DNA of 64,000 nt from an uncultured Muribaculaceae bacterium (GCA_910586895.1 CAJUIW010000006.1:81576-145575), one strand, 5' to 3'; positions 42,973 to 51,609 are shown, counted from the first letter of the stretch. Notes: generated by a model not told the origin, from the letters alone. Numbers and translations are program-made.

Positions 42973-43002
42973 GATGCTATCTGTTTTTGAATTGACACCC
43001 AT

Positions 43003-44622
43003 TTATTTATAAAGACGTTCACGGGCTTCTGCCACACGTGAATCCGTGATATAATCATCGTAGTCCATCATCTTGTCAATGATACCACCGGGGGTAAGCT
43101 CAATGATACGGTTGCACACGGTCTGTATGAATTCATGGTCATGCGAGGCCAGAAGTATGCATCCCTTGAATCCTTGCAGCGTATTGTTGAATGCCTGGAT
43201 TGATTCGAGGTCAAGATGATTGGTGGGTGAATCAAGGATAAGGGTGTTGGCACCCGGAAGCATCATGCGCGATATCATGCAACGCATTTTCTCACCACCG
43301 CTCAGCACTGATGCTTTCTTAAGCACATCCTCACCGGAGAACAGCATCTTTCCAAGGAATCCTTTCAGATATATCTCACTTGAATCGTCGCTGAACTGAC
43401 ATAGCCAGTCGACAAGATTCATGTCCGTGCGGAAAAATGCAGCGTTGTCAAACGGCAGATACGCCGTGGTGATTGTCTGCCCCCAGTCATATGTGCCTTC
43501 GTCGGCCTTACGGTTGCCGTTTATAATCTCGAACAGAGCAGTCATCGCACGCGGGTCACGGCTGAGGAAAGCCACCTTGTCGCCCTTCTCTATCTGGAAG
43601 TTAACATCACGGAACAACACCTCTCCGCTACCGGGCACCGACGCAGCGAGCCCGTGTACTTCAAGAATCTTGTTGCCCGGTTCGCGCTGCGGATTGAATA
43701 TAATACCGGGATAGCGGCGCGATGAAGGCTGAATCTCCTCGACATTAAGCTTCTCAAGCATCTTCTTTCGGCTTGTGGTCTGCTTTGATTTGGCCACATT
43801 GGCACTGAAGCGCTGAATGAATTCCAGAAGTTCCTTACGCTTTTCCTCGGCCTTCTTGTTCTGCTGCTGCTGCTGACGCAGGGCAAGCTGACTCGACTGA
43901 TACCAGTAGCTGTAGTTGCCGGCAAAGAGCGATACTTTGTTATAATCAATGTCAAGCGTATGCGTCGACACAGCGTCAAGGAAGTGACGGTCATGCGATA
44001 CGACAAGCACAGTATTTTCGAAATTTGAGAGATAGTTTTCAAGCCATGCCACGGTGTCAAGGTCAAGGTCGTTGGTAGGCTCGTCAAGCAGCAGATTGTC
44101 CGGATTTCCGAAAAGAGCTTTTGCAAGAAGCACGCGCACTTTCTCACTACCGCTCAATTCCTTCATGAGCATATAGTGGCGGTCCTCCTTCACTCCGAGT
44201 CCGCTCAGCAGCGCAGCAGCATCGCTCTCGGCATTCCAGCCTTCGAGTTCGGCGAAACGCTCCTCAAGTTCGGATGCACGGATTCCGTCGGCGTCGGTAA
44301 AATCCTCCTTTGCATAGATGGCATCCTTCTCCTTCATGATATCCCAGAGTACAGTGTGTCCCTGCAGGACTGTATCCATAACGGTACATTCATCAAATTT
44401 GAAGTGGTCCTGCTCAAGCACGCTCATACGCTCGCCCGGCCCCTGGGTAACATTACCATGGGTGGGGGAAATCTGTCCGCTCAGTATTTTCATGAGAGTT
44501 GACTTACCGGCTCCATTGGCACCTATTATTCCGTAACAGTTGCCGGGGGTGAATTTCATGTTCACATCCTGAAACAGGACCCGCTTGCCAAACTGCATTG
44601 TAAGATTGTTGACTGCTATCAT
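43003..44622 (-). CDS. ABC-F family protein with degenerate second ATPase site
   Basis: The 539-residue soluble protein has two ABC cassettes joined by a charged linker. NBD1 is intact: Walker A GANGAGKST, signature LSGSEKVR and Walker B LLLDEPTNDLD. NBD2 has VAFLSRDPRAMTALFE where Walker A should be, without a Gly-Lys-Ser/Thr loop, and its Walker B is LILDSPTNHLD, with Ser in place of the catalytic Glu, although the signature LSGGEKMR remains. ABC-F proteins act on the ribosome (YbiT or EttA type) or give antibiotic resistance; this one looks like a YbiT-type housekeeping member. Confidence 0.9.
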   Translation of the reverse strand: MIAVNNLTMQFGKRVLFQDVNMKFTPGNCYGIIGANGAGKSTLMKILSGQISPTHGNVTQGPGERMSVLEQDHFKFDECTVMDTVLQGHTVLWDIMKEKDAIYAKEDFTDADGIRASELEERFAELEGWNAESDAAALLSGLGVKEDRHYMLMKELSGSEKVRVLLAKALFGNPDNLLLDEPTNDLDLDTVAWLENYLSNFENTVLVVSHDRHFLDAVSTHTLDIDYNKVSLFAGNYSYWYQSSQLALRQQQQQNKKAEEKRKELLEFIQRFSANVAKSKQTTSRKKMLEKLNVEEIQPSSRRYPGIIFNPQREPGNKILEVHGLAASVPGSGEVLFRDVNFQIEKGDKVAFLSRDPRAMTALFEIINGNRKADEGTYDWGQTITTAYLPFDNAAFFRTDMNLVDWLCQFSDDSSEIYLKGFLGKMLFSGEDVLKKASVLSGGEKMRCMISRMMLPGANTLILDSPTNHLDLESIQAFNNTLQGFKGCILLASHDHEFIQTVCNRIIELTPGGIIDKMMDYDDYITDSRVAEARERLYK

Positions 44623-44707
44623 ATTACTTATATAATCTTTTTTTACGCTTACTATTATGTTTTAAGGGCACAAATTTACTCATTTTTTTTGTGTTTTGAG
44701 CATCTGT

Positions 44708-44738
44708 TTTGCACTGTTGTGGATTATCACTAATTTTG
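44708..44738 (+). promoter_or_regulatory. Consensus promoter of the DUF1599 gene
   Basis: TTTG at 44708-44711 and TAATTTTG at 44731-44738 are separated by exactly 19 bp, the full Bacteroidetes consensus. The start point should fall near 44742, at or next to the first ATG (44743). Confidence 0.8.
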
Positions 44739-44742
44739 CACT

Positions 44743-45294
44743 ATGCAAACAAAAGATTCAGCCAAGACTATGCAGCAATTTGACAAGGCTCTTGCCGATT
44801 GCCGCAAAATATTTGCCGACAAGCTGGCCGACTACGGCCCATCATGGCGCATACTGCGTCCGAGTTCACTTACTGACCAGATATTCATCAAGGCAAAACG
44901 CATACGCACATTGGAAACCACCGGCGAAGCCATGATTGACGAAGGCATTGCCGCCGAATATCCCGGAATAGTCAATTACGGCATAATGGGGCTTATCCAA
45001 CTCGAACTCCCCTACGCCGACACCGCCGACATCACCGCCGAGGAAGCCCTGAATCTATATGACCGCTATGCCGCCATGACACGCAGCCTGCTTGAAGCCA
45101 AGAATCACGACTACGGCGAGGCATGGCGTGACATGCGCGTGACATCGTACACAGATTTTATCCTTACAAAAATCGACCGCATCAAGGAGATTGAAAACAA
45201 CAGCGGCGTGACACACGTGTCCGAAGGTATAGGGTCAAACTATATGGACATCATCAACTATGCCATGTTCGGCATGATAAAGCTGGCGGAATGA
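44743..45294 (+). CDS. Tandem DUF1599 protein
   Basis: The 183-residue protein is an internal duplication: FADKLADYGPSWRILRPSSL with TDQIFIKAKRIRTLE in the first half (about 23-88), and LEAKNHDYGEAWRDMRVTSY with TDFILTKIDRIKEIE in the second (about 115-182). Each repeat ends in a similar NYxxxGxIxLE segment. DUF1599 has been linked to nucleotide-modification or dUTPase-like all-alpha folds, but the role is not proven. The promoter places ATG 44743 in an almost leaderless position; ATG 44770 (residue 10) is a possible alternative. Its stop overlaps the BT_3928-type gene by 4 bp. Confidence 0.88.
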   Translation: MQTKDSAKTMQQFDKALADCRKIFADKLADYGPSWRILRPSSLTDQIFIKAKRIRTLETTGEAMIDEGIAAEYPGIVNYGIMGLIQLELPYADTADITAEEALNLYDRYAAMTRSLLEAKNHDYGEAWRDMRVTSYTDFILTKIDRIKEIENNSGVTHVSEGIGSNYMDIINYAMFGMIKLAE

Positions 45295-46607
45295 AAGCTT
45301 CGACTTTTGGCCTGTTCGGAACCGGAGCACACCCTACCGTGCGTAAATGGGCAGTATGGCTTCTGCGTCTGTCCATAGGATCCCTGTTCATAGCCTCCGG
45401 ATTTGCCAAGACAATTGACATATGGGGATTCGTATTCAAGATTGAGGAATACCTCTCCGTATGGGAGATGCCCGAACCACGCTCGCTGGTACTGACCGTA
45501 GCTATCGCTCTTGCCGGAGCGGAACTTGTGCTTGGACTGATGCTTGCCACCGGCTCATACCGTCGATGCGCCGTATGGCTTATGATAGCATTCATGACTG
45601 TCATGCTCCCGTTGACAGCCTATATATGGATAAAGAATCCGGTAAGCGACTGTGGCTGCTTCGGCGACATGATTATCTTATCCAACAGCGCCACCTTCTG
45701 GAAAAACGTACTTATCACCGCCGGATTACTGTATCTCGCGTTGACCAACGATAAGGTCAAGGGACTGTATCACGCATATTCACAATGGATTCTCGCTGTA
45801 GGAGCGGCGCTTTATGCCGGAGCTCTGTCACTTACAGGCTACTCCATACAGCCTCTGCTTGATTTCCGTTCATTCCCTGTAGGCATACCTGTCATTACCG
45901 ACTCCGATGACGATGAAGAGGATGACACCTTCGAATTCATATATGAGAAAGAGGGGCATGAACAGACTTTTACCGCCGATGCGCTGCCTGACAGCACATG
46001 GACATTCGTCGACCGCCGGCGTCTGTCGGGCCACGACTCTGACCGTACGGAGCTTGTGGTATACGATGAATCCGGCGAAAACGTCACTGACGAAGCCATA
46101 GCCACAGAAGGAAGCCAAATTATCATAGTGGTGCCGCAAGGCGAACGCGCCGACGTGTCATATACATATCTCATCAACGAGCTGCAGCGCACCATAGAGC
46201 AGCAAGGCGGGTCCCTGATAGAACTTGCATCCTTTAGCTCTGACGATGAAATGTCAGCATGGAAAGATCTGTCGATGGCCACATACCCCATATATTCAGC
46301 CGAATCAACGGTGCTTAAAGAGCTGTCACGCGGTGACATGTCAGCCGTAATGCTCGTGGACGGGCATATCAGGTGGAAACGCACGCTCGGCTCTATCGAC
46401 ACTGAACAGGTGGCATTCCGTAGCGGACAACAGGCTCCCGATCTCAGCCGGCTGCTGAACCTGCCGCTCCACAAATGGCTGCTCTACCTTACCCTCGGAC
46501 TTGCCGGACTGTATATAATAGTCTACGCTATTGACCGAAGCACCCTTCTGATAAAGCTCATTGAGAAAAAAAGAGCACTCAAACAGAAGCATAAAGACAA
46601 AAAATAA
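45291..46607 (+). CDS. BT_3928-type DoxX-like membrane protein
   Basis: The 438-residue inner-membrane protein has an N-terminal DoxX/MauE-like four-helix bundle (about 20-150; LRLSIGSLFIASGFAKTID, then SDCGCFGDMI with a conserved Cys pair), a further helix at about 165-185, a soluble acidic region (about 200-400) and a final helix plus basic tail (KKRALKQKHKDKK). The CGCFG motif and DoxX-like fold hint at a redox role, unproven. It is coupled to DUF1599, and tpiA follows with its own -7 box, an order I also associate with B. thetaiotaomicron (BT_3928 region). Confidence 0.85.
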   Translation: MKASTFGLFGTGAHPTVRKWAVWLLRLSIGSLFIASGFAKTIDIWGFVFKIEEYLSVWEMPEPRSLVLTVAIALAGAELVLGLMLATGSYRRCAVWLMIAFMTVMLPLTAYIWIKNPVSDCGCFGDMIILSNSATFWKNVLITAGLLYLALTNDKVKGLYHAYSQWILAVGAALYAGALSLTGYSIQPLLDFRSFPVGIPVITDSDDDEEDDTFEFIYEKEGHEQTFTADALPDSTWTFVDRRRLSGHDSDRTELVVYDESGENVTDEAIATEGSQIIIVVPQGERADVSYTYLINELQRTIEQQGGSLIELASFSSDDEMSAWKDLSMATYPIYSAESTVLKELSRGDMSAVMLVDGHIRWKRTLGSIDTEQVAFRSGQQAPDLSRLLNLPLHKWLLYLTLGLAGLYIIVYAIDRSTLLIKLIEKKRALKQKHKDKK

Positions 46608-46608
46608 G

Positions 46609-46616
46609 TAACTTTG
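46609..46616 (+). promoter_or_regulatory. -7 box of tpiA
   Basis: TAACTTTG begins 2 bp after the stop of the upstream gene and 27 bp before the tpiA ATG. Confidence 0.6.
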
Positions 46617-46642
46617 CAACATAACTTTTTAATCTTGATAAA

Positions 46643-47398
46643 ATGAGAAAGAATATTGTAGCAGGCAACTGGAAAATGAACACAACCGTGCCCGAAGGTG
46701 TAACCCTGGCCAAGGAAGTGAATGAGAAGTTAGCTGCCATCACCCCCAAGTGCGATGTAATCATCTGCGTACCCTTCACTCACCTCTGCCCCGTGAATGA
46801 AGTGATCAACAGCGAAAAGCTCGGCCTCGGCGCTGAAAACTGCGCTGACCATGCAAAAGGAGCCTACACAGGTGAAGTATCAGCCGCTATGGTAGCCTCA
46901 ACCGGTGCTACATACGTAATACTCGGCCACTCAGAACGTCGCCAGTACTATGGAGAGACTTCCGAAACTCTGAAAGAAAAGGTAGCCCTCGCTTTTGAAA
47001 ATGGCCTTACCCCCATCTTCTGCATCGGCGAAGTTCTTGAAGAACGTGAGAACGGCACTGCATTTGACGTTGTCAAGAAGCAGATTGTTGACGCTCTGTT
47101 CCACCTTTCAGCTGAAGACTTCTCTAAAATCATCCTCGCTTACGAACCCGTGTGGGCTATCGGTACAGGCAAGACCGCTACTGACGACCAGGCTGAAGAG
47201 ATGCACGCATTCATCCGCGGTGTCATCGCTGAAAAATATGGTCAGGAAGTGGCTGACAACACCTCAATCCTTTACGGCGGCAGCTGCAAGCCCGGAAATG
47301 CCAAAGCCCTCTTTGCCAAGCCCAATGTTGACGGCGGCCTGATTGGCGGTGCTGCACTTGACGCTGAATCATTCATGGGTATCGTTACCGCATTCTGA
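46643..47398 (+). CDS. tpiA: Triose-phosphate isomerase
   Basis: The 251-residue glycolytic TIM barrel interconverts dihydroxyacetone phosphate and glyceraldehyde-3-phosphate. Key residues are visible: Asn/Lys in AGNWKMN, His in VILGHSERRQYYGE, the Glu in LAYEPVWAIGTGKTA (with loop 6), and phosphate-binding LYGGSCKPGN and GGLIGGAAL. C-rich codon use, like ppdK, indicates high expression. It has its own promoter within the DUF1599-to-folE cluster. Confidence 0.98.
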   Translation: MRKNIVAGNWKMNTTVPEGVTLAKEVNEKLAAITPKCDVIICVPFTHLCPVNEVINSEKLGLGAENCADHAKGAYTGEVSAAMVASTGATYVILGHSERRQYYGETSETLKEKVALAFENGLTPIFCIGEVLEERENGTAFDVVKKQIVDALFHLSAEDFSKIILAYEPVWAIGTGKTATDDQAEEMHAFIRGVIAEKYGQEVADNTSILYGGSCKPGNAKALFAKPNVDGGLIGGAALDAESFMGIVTAF

Positions 47399-47434
47399 TA
47401 TCGGACACCGAACTGATTGTTCAACAAATATTTT

Positions 47435-47472
47435 TAGGCTACAAAAATATAATTTTGTATTTTTGTAGCCTA
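47435..47472 (+). promoter_or_regulatory. 14-bp inverted repeat carrying two -7 boxes, upstream of the SPOR gene
   Basis: Perfect arms TAGGCTACAAAAAT (47435-47448) and ATTTTTGTAGCCTA (47459-47472) enclose 10 nt. TAATTTTG (47450-47457) and TATTTTTG (47458-47465) lie in the loop and right arm, 18-25 bp before the ATG. It may be a terminator of tpiA, an operator, or both. Confidence 0.6.
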
Positions 47473-47482
47473 AACTGTTATT

Positions 47483-47965
47483 ATGAGCAAACGTATCAAT
47501 CTATTTTTGGCCCTATTTATCTTATCGCTCGGCATAACATGCCGTGCTGAAAAGGCCGAAACAGAGCATCCGGATATCATAGAGCATATCACGGCCGACA
47601 GTATCCATGTCATAATCCAGGACGAGGAAGTGGCACGGCTGCTTGAATATGCCGAACCTACCAAAAACGAGCCTAAGAAAAATGACAATATAGGCTATCG
47701 TGTGCAAGTATTTTCTGACAATAACGCACGTACAGCCCGAAATGAAGCACGTTCGAAACAGCGCAGTGTGGGCAACCGCTTCCCCCAGTACCGCACGTAT
47801 GTGACATACTCGGCTCCATATTGGCGTCTGAAAGTCGGCGATTTCCGCACACAGGCTGAAGCCAACACTGCCGCCACAGCCATACGCCGTGCATTCCCCG
47901 GATTCGCATCCGAAATCCGTGTGGTACGTGACCGCGTCAATATCAGCAAGACGCAGCAGCAATAA
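47483..47965 (+). CDS. SPOR-domain periplasmic protein
   Basis: The 160-residue protein has a signal peptide (MSKRINLFLALFILSLGITC, Cys20 possibly a lipobox: LGITC), a short spacer, and a C-terminal SPOR domain (about 70-150) with IGYRVQVFSDNNARTARNEA and PYWRLKVGDFRTQAEANTAA. SPOR domains bind denuded peptidoglycan glycan strands, often at the division site. It lies between tpiA and folE. Confidence 0.88.
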   Translation: MSKRINLFLALFILSLGITCRAEKAETEHPDIIEHITADSIHVIIQDEEVARLLEYAEPTKNEPKKNDNIGYRVQVFSDNNARTARNEARSKQRSVGNRFPQYRTYVTYSAPYWRLKVGDFRTQAEANTAATAIRRAFPGFASEIRVVRDRVNISKTQQQ

Positions 47966-48040
47966 GCCTGCATGATTAATCATCATCATGGATGAATCAA
48001 CGCCTCCGCTCCTCACACATATAACTACAACTCACTAAAA

Positions 48041-48619
48041 ATGACATATGAAGAGAAGGTCGGGGAAATAGCCCGGCACTATCGAGCTATTATAGAACTG
48101 ATAGGTGAAGACCCCGAACGCGAAGGCCTGCTAAAAACTCCGATGCGCGCGGCAAAAGCACTGCTTTACGCCACATCGGGCTACGAACGTTCGAGCGATG
48201 AAATTATCAACAACGCTGTATTCACATCTCCCGGCAGCGGACTGATTGTGGTGCGCGACATTGAGTTCTATTCTCTGTGCGAGCATCATATCCTCCCGTT
48301 CTTCGGACATATGTCAATAGGTTACGTCCCCGGTGAAAAAATCATAGGACTCAGCAAACTGGCCCGGATGGTCGATATGTTTGCCCGGCGCCTGCAGGTG
48401 CAAGAGCGGTTGGTCCACGAAGTGTGTCAGGAACTCTATAAAGCCTTAGACTGCAAGGGAGTGATAGTCCGCTGTGAAGCACGCCATCTGTGCATGCAGA
48501 TGCGCGGTGTGGAGAAGCAGGACACCTCCACTATATCAGTGGCCGCCACCGGAGTGATGTCGACCGATGCAATGCTTCGTTCTGAATTCTTCGAGGCTAT
48601 CCGCAGCAACAAGTCCTGA
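48041..48619 (+). CDS. folE: GTP cyclohydrolase I
   Basis: The 192-residue enzyme turns GTP into dihydroneopterin triphosphate, the first step of folate synthesis. Zinc ligands are visible in LCEHHILPFFG (Cys and His) and the third Cys in CEARHLCMQMRGV, which also holds catalytic residues; GYVPGEKIIGLSKLARMVDM is a conserved core. Length is normal for the short type. It starts 75 bp after the SPOR gene and ends convergent with the LuxR-type gene. Confidence 0.97.
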   Translation: MTYEEKVGEIARHYRAIIELIGEDPEREGLLKTPMRAAKALLYATSGYERSSDEIINNAVFTSPGSGLIVVRDIEFYSLCEHHILPFFGHMSIGYVPGEKIIGLSKLARMVDMFARRLQVQERLVHEVCQELYKALDCKGVIVRCEARHLCMQMRGVEKQDTSTISVAATGVMSTDAMLRSEFFEAIRSNKS

Positions 48620-48628
48620 TTCACAGAC

Positions 48629-49219
48629 TCAGGATATCCCCGGCCTGATTTCATCAATACTGACAAGCTTGCTGACTATAGCATAGATAGTGAGGCCGGC
48701 CACGGAATGGATCTGTAATTTCGATGCTATGTTACGGCGGTGAGTCATCACGGTATTGACCGATACATTCATATCCGCAGCAATCTCCTTATTAGCTCTG
48801 CCACGTACCACACCAATCAGCACCTCGCGCTCACGCGGAGTGAGCTGTTCGTTGGCTTTATCATCGTCGGATGGTTCGGATGCCACCTTCACTATAGCTC
48901 TTTCCACCGCCTCCGTAGAGTCATACGCTGTCATCACAAGGTCAAAACATTTTGCCACCTCCGACGGTAGCGCAAGTGCCGTCACCCCTATCAACACAGC
49001 ATTATCGGAAAGCATGGAACGGAAATCACCGTAGGATAGCGCGGTGAATGGATCGGCTATCACCACCTGTGGCCTGAGCCGTTCAACATTTTCAGCGAAC
49101 ATCCCCGGTTCGATGATATGGTAACTTACATTTGTAAGAGATGTTTCTGTAAGCGCTGTTCTCATCCCAAGCGCCATCAGGCGCGAGCGCAGTGTTATGA
49201 CCACCGTCACATGCTTCAT
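48629..49219 (-). CDS. LuxR-type regulator with atypical receiver-like domain
   Basis: The 196-residue protein ends in a GerE/LuxR helix-turn-helix (LTPREREVLIGVVRGRANKE, IAADMNVSVNTVMTHRRNI). The N-terminal half has the length and pattern of a response-regulator receiver, with a possible phosphoacceptor Asp in VVIADPFTALS, but lacks the paired acidic residues after strand 1 (VTVVITLRSRL). It may respond to something other than phosphorylation. It is 7 bp downstream of the hemerythrin gene, so they share an operon. Confidence 0.85.
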   Translation of the reverse strand: MKHVTVVITLRSRLMALGMRTALTETSLTNVSYHIIEPGMFAENVERLRPQVVIADPFTALSYGDFRSMLSDNAVLIGVTALALPSEVAKCFDLVMTAYDSTEAVERAIVKVASEPSDDDKANEQLTPREREVLIGVVRGRANKEIAADMNVSVNTVMTHRRNIASKLQIHSVAGLTIYAIVSKLVSIDEIRPGIS

Positions 49220-49226
49220 TGGTCAG

Positions 49227-49934
49227 TTATCTTTTTTTGGTGCCTTTAATCTTTCGTTCAAGCCTCTCGGCCCCGGGCACAAGCACATGATTCTCAATGT
49301 CACGATGTGTGTCGAGGTCCTCCTCGCAGTTATAAATATCCACCAGCACATCATACATCCTGTCAGGTACCGATGTGGTATAGAACCGGAGAATCAGACT
49401 TTTCAAGTCAGCCAGTTTCTCGCCCATTTCATCATGATGCTTACTGAAAGTATCTATCCGGAATCCGGAATCCGGCACATTATCGGCAAGAGAGCGTACG
49501 TATGGAAATACAGTGACATCCTCATATTCGAAATGCTTGCGAACTTCATTGACATAACTGTCAAAGAATCCCACAATGGCCGGATTGATGTCCGAGTGAG
49601 CCTCATCAAGAGCATTCAACAGATTTGCCCGTATGTGCGGAAATTTATAACCAAGAAAATATGTATGGGATTTCTGCAGGAAGTCAACCACCCCGCAAAG
49701 AGCCTTACCGGACAGTTCCTCCTCGGATAGCTGTCCGGTAAGTATGAAGTTGACCACAAGGATAAACAAGCCTGCATCAATTCCCGCTTCCTCACACACC
49801 TCAGCAATGGTCTTCCCATAAAAGCCAAGCGGTATTGAGAAACGGCTCAGTACCGGCAGTATATTATAATTGGCCTCTACAAGGTCAGTCACGGAGTCGG
49901 TTACTGAAAATCGGCGTATATTCCTGTGGTTCAT
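49227..49934 (-). CDS. Hemerythrin domain protein with ScdA-like N-domain (RIC/YtfE type)
   Basis: The 235-residue protein has an N-terminal segment (about 10-62; SVTDLVEANYNILPVLSRFS, GKTIAEVCEEAGID) like the ScdA_N/DUF542 domain of iron-centre repair proteins, though the usual Cys-Cys is replaced by IPLGFYG. The hemerythrin four-helix domain follows, with iron-binding His/Glu in HIRANL, FEYEDVTVFPYV, FSKHHDEM and DTHRDIENHVLVP. RIC proteins repair Fe-S or diiron sites after nitric oxide or oxygen stress. It is the first gene of a pair with the LuxR-type regulator. Confidence 0.85.
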   Translation of the reverse strand: MNHRNIRRFSVTDSVTDLVEANYNILPVLSRFSIPLGFYGKTIAEVCEEAGIDAGLFILVVNFILTGQLSEEELSGKALCGVVDFLQKSHTYFLGYKFPHIRANLLNALDEAHSDINPAIVGFFDSYVNEVRKHFEYEDVTVFPYVRSLADNVPDSGFRIDTFSKHHDEMGEKLADLKSLILRFYTTSVPDRMYDVLVDIYNCEEDLDTHRDIENHVLVPGAERLERKIKGTKKR

Positions 49935-49986
49935 AGTAATTACAATAGCAGTATATGTGTATTTATTCTACGTTCGGTGTTGTTTA

Positions 49987-50430
49987 TTATTCTGCAGCAT
50001 CAGCTTTTTCAGCAGCTTCGGCAGCTTCGTCCTCAGCTATTTCGTCATCCTTGAATTTCTCAACACCGGCAGCAATAAGCTGATTGTACCAGGCGTACAC
50101 CTTGCGGATATCGTTGGTATATACACGGTCGTCATCAAATTCGGGAAGCACCTTGCGGAATGCCTCGCGCACTTCCTGGTCAGTCATGGCCTTTACATCC
50201 ACACTCTTGCCCTGCTCCTGTTCTTTGATTGACTCAAACACGTCATACAAGGGCACATCACCTTCATTTGTATATATGGAGATATCGCCAAGCGAAACCA
50301 CCTTATCATGTGAATACGCAGGTGTACGCTTACCAGTAGTAAGCGACTCGACGATAAGCATATTCTTGCCCTGATTAACAAGACGGTAAAGTCCGGGACG
50401 GCCGGCGATGGAAAGTATTCTCTTTATCAT
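49987..50430 (-). CDS. DUF5606 protein
   Basis: The 147-residue protein reads KRILSIAGRPGLYRLVNQGK and LIVESLTTGKRTPAYSHDKV, the Bacteroidetes DUF5606 pattern, followed by a helical middle (MTDQEVREAFRKVLPEFDDD) and an Ala/Glu-rich acidic tail (DEIAEDEAAEAAEKADAAE). Cytoplasmic. The function is unknown. It is a single gene divergent from the Yip1 gene, with a good promoter. Confidence 0.9.
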   Translation of the reverse strand: MIKRILSIAGRPGLYRLVNQGKNMLIVESLTTGKRTPAYSHDKVVSLGDISIYTNEGDVPLYDVFESIKEQEQGKSVDVKAMTDQEVREAFRKVLPEFDDDRVYTNDIRKVYAWYNQLIAAGVEKFKDDEIAEDEAAEAAEKADAAE

Positions 50431-50458
50431 TTTGGTTTTTATTTGAGTTATAGTGTTG

Positions 50459-50489
50459 CAAAAATAATTATTTTTATCGATTCGGCAAT
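50459..50489 (-). promoter_or_regulatory. Promoter of the DUF5606 gene
   Basis: On the minus strand TATTTTTG (50459-50466) with ATTG (50486-50489) 19 bp upstream, close to the TTTG/TAnnTTTG consensus. Confidence 0.55.
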
Positions 50490-50586
50490 TGACAGATTGA
50501 GTAATTTATTCGTATCTTTGGGTTCATACAAAACACTCACGCTTTACAAACGTCAATTAAATTTGCGTTTGTAGCTTACTTATTAG

Positions 50587-50594
50587 TAACTTTG
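50587..50594 (+). promoter_or_regulatory. -7 box of the Yip1 gene
   Basis: TAACTTTG ends 8 nt before the ATG at 50603, implying a leader of only a few nucleotides. Confidence 0.55.
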
Positions 50595-50602
50595 CATCTG
50601 CT

Positions 50603-51154
50603 ATGTTCGCACTATACCTAAAAGATATGTTACAGCTTGTCCTCTCGCCCACCCACGGATGGGAGGATATATCCTACGACCGTCCTGAACCACGCAAACT
50701 TCTGTTGTCAGGATTCATTCCGTGGATAATTCTGACGGCGCTTACATATCTGCTGCAGGGCATATATGACAGCACCATCACACCGCTTAATCTTGTTTTG
50801 GGCGTGATAGTGACATTTGTACGATACTTCATCACCTATTTTCTGGCAGTTTTTCTGTTTTCGCTTTTCATGCCACGCCTGAGCGGATTCCGCACCGTGG
50901 AGAAGCACTCACAGATATTCATAATGTTCAGCCTCGGGTTGCTTGCCTTGATGACGCTTGTCAAGAACTGTATGCCTATTGACCTGGCTATCCTGAACTT
51001 TTTCCCCCTCTATATCATTCTGATCATGTGGCGTGGAGCGCGATATATGAAAGTGACGCCTCCGGCCCTGACACCATTCGTGGCACTGAACGTATTTACC
51101 ATAATAGTCCCGCCGATGGTGCTGTATATGTTTTTCAATCTGATAATACCCTGA
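50603..51154 (+). CDS. Yip1-domain membrane protein
   Basis: The 183-residue inner-membrane protein has five hydrophobic helices (about 32-50, 61-90, 101-122, 125-142 and 157-180). The start FALYLKDMLQLVLSPTHGWE is typical of bacterial Yip1 proteins, with a W-E pair after the first helix. The function is not known. Its stop is 2 bp before smpB, so they are co-transcribed. Confidence 0.85.
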   Translation: MFALYLKDMLQLVLSPTHGWEDISYDRPEPRKLLLSGFIPWIILTALTYLLQGIYDSTITPLNLVLGVIVTFVRYFITYFLAVFLFSLFMPRLSGFRTVEKHSQIFIMFSLGLLALMTLVKNCMPIDLAILNFFPLYIILIMWRGARYMKVTPPALTPFVALNVFTIIVPPMVLYMFFNLIIP

Positions 51155-51156
51155 CA

Positions 51157-51609
51157 ATGAAATTTTCCGAAGTCAATATACGAAACAAACGAGCTAACTT
51201 TGACTACGCCATATCCGAAACATTCACGGCAGGCATAGAGCTTACCGGGACAGAGATTAAATCAATACGTCTTGGAAAAGCGAGCCTTGTGGATACTTTC
51301 TGTTATGTTGCTGACGGACAGGTGTGGATTAAAAACATGTATATAGCCGAGTACTTCTACGGCACATATAATAACCACAAGGCCCGCCGCGACCGTCGCC
51401 TTCTCCTCAACAAAAAGGAGATAGCCAAGCTGGCCAAATGCGGCAAAGAGACCGGCTTCACAATCGTTCCGCTGAAAGTGTTTATCAACGACCGCGGACT
51501 TGCCAAAATGGTGATAGGCATAGGTCGTGGTAAGAAAGAATACGACAAGCGCCAGAGCATACGCGAGCGTGAGGATAAGCGCGCCATGGCCCGCATGTTT
51601 GAAAAATAA
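51157..51609 (+). CDS. smpB: SsrA-binding protein SmpB
   Basis: The 150-residue tmRNA partner rescues stalled ribosomes. It has the beta-barrel OB core (NKRANFDYAISETFTAGIEL, GTEIKSIRLGKASLVDTF) and the basic C-terminal tail (KKEYDKRQSIREREDKRAMA) that enters the decoding centre. I chose ATG 51157, since the longer frame runs through the Yip1 gene. No ssrA gene was recognised in this window. Confidence 0.97.
   Translation: MKFSEVNIRNKRANFDYAISETFTAGIELTGTEIKSIRLGKASLVDTFCYVADGQVWIKNMYIAEYFYGTYNNHKARRDRRLLLNKKEIAKLAKCGKETGFTIVPLKVFINDRGLAKMVIGIGRGKKEYDKRQSIREREDKRAMARMFEK

Noticed and set aside
48606..48640. 6-bp dyad TCCTGA / TCAGGA between folE and the LuxR-type gene
   Set aside because: The stem is too short for a confident terminator call.
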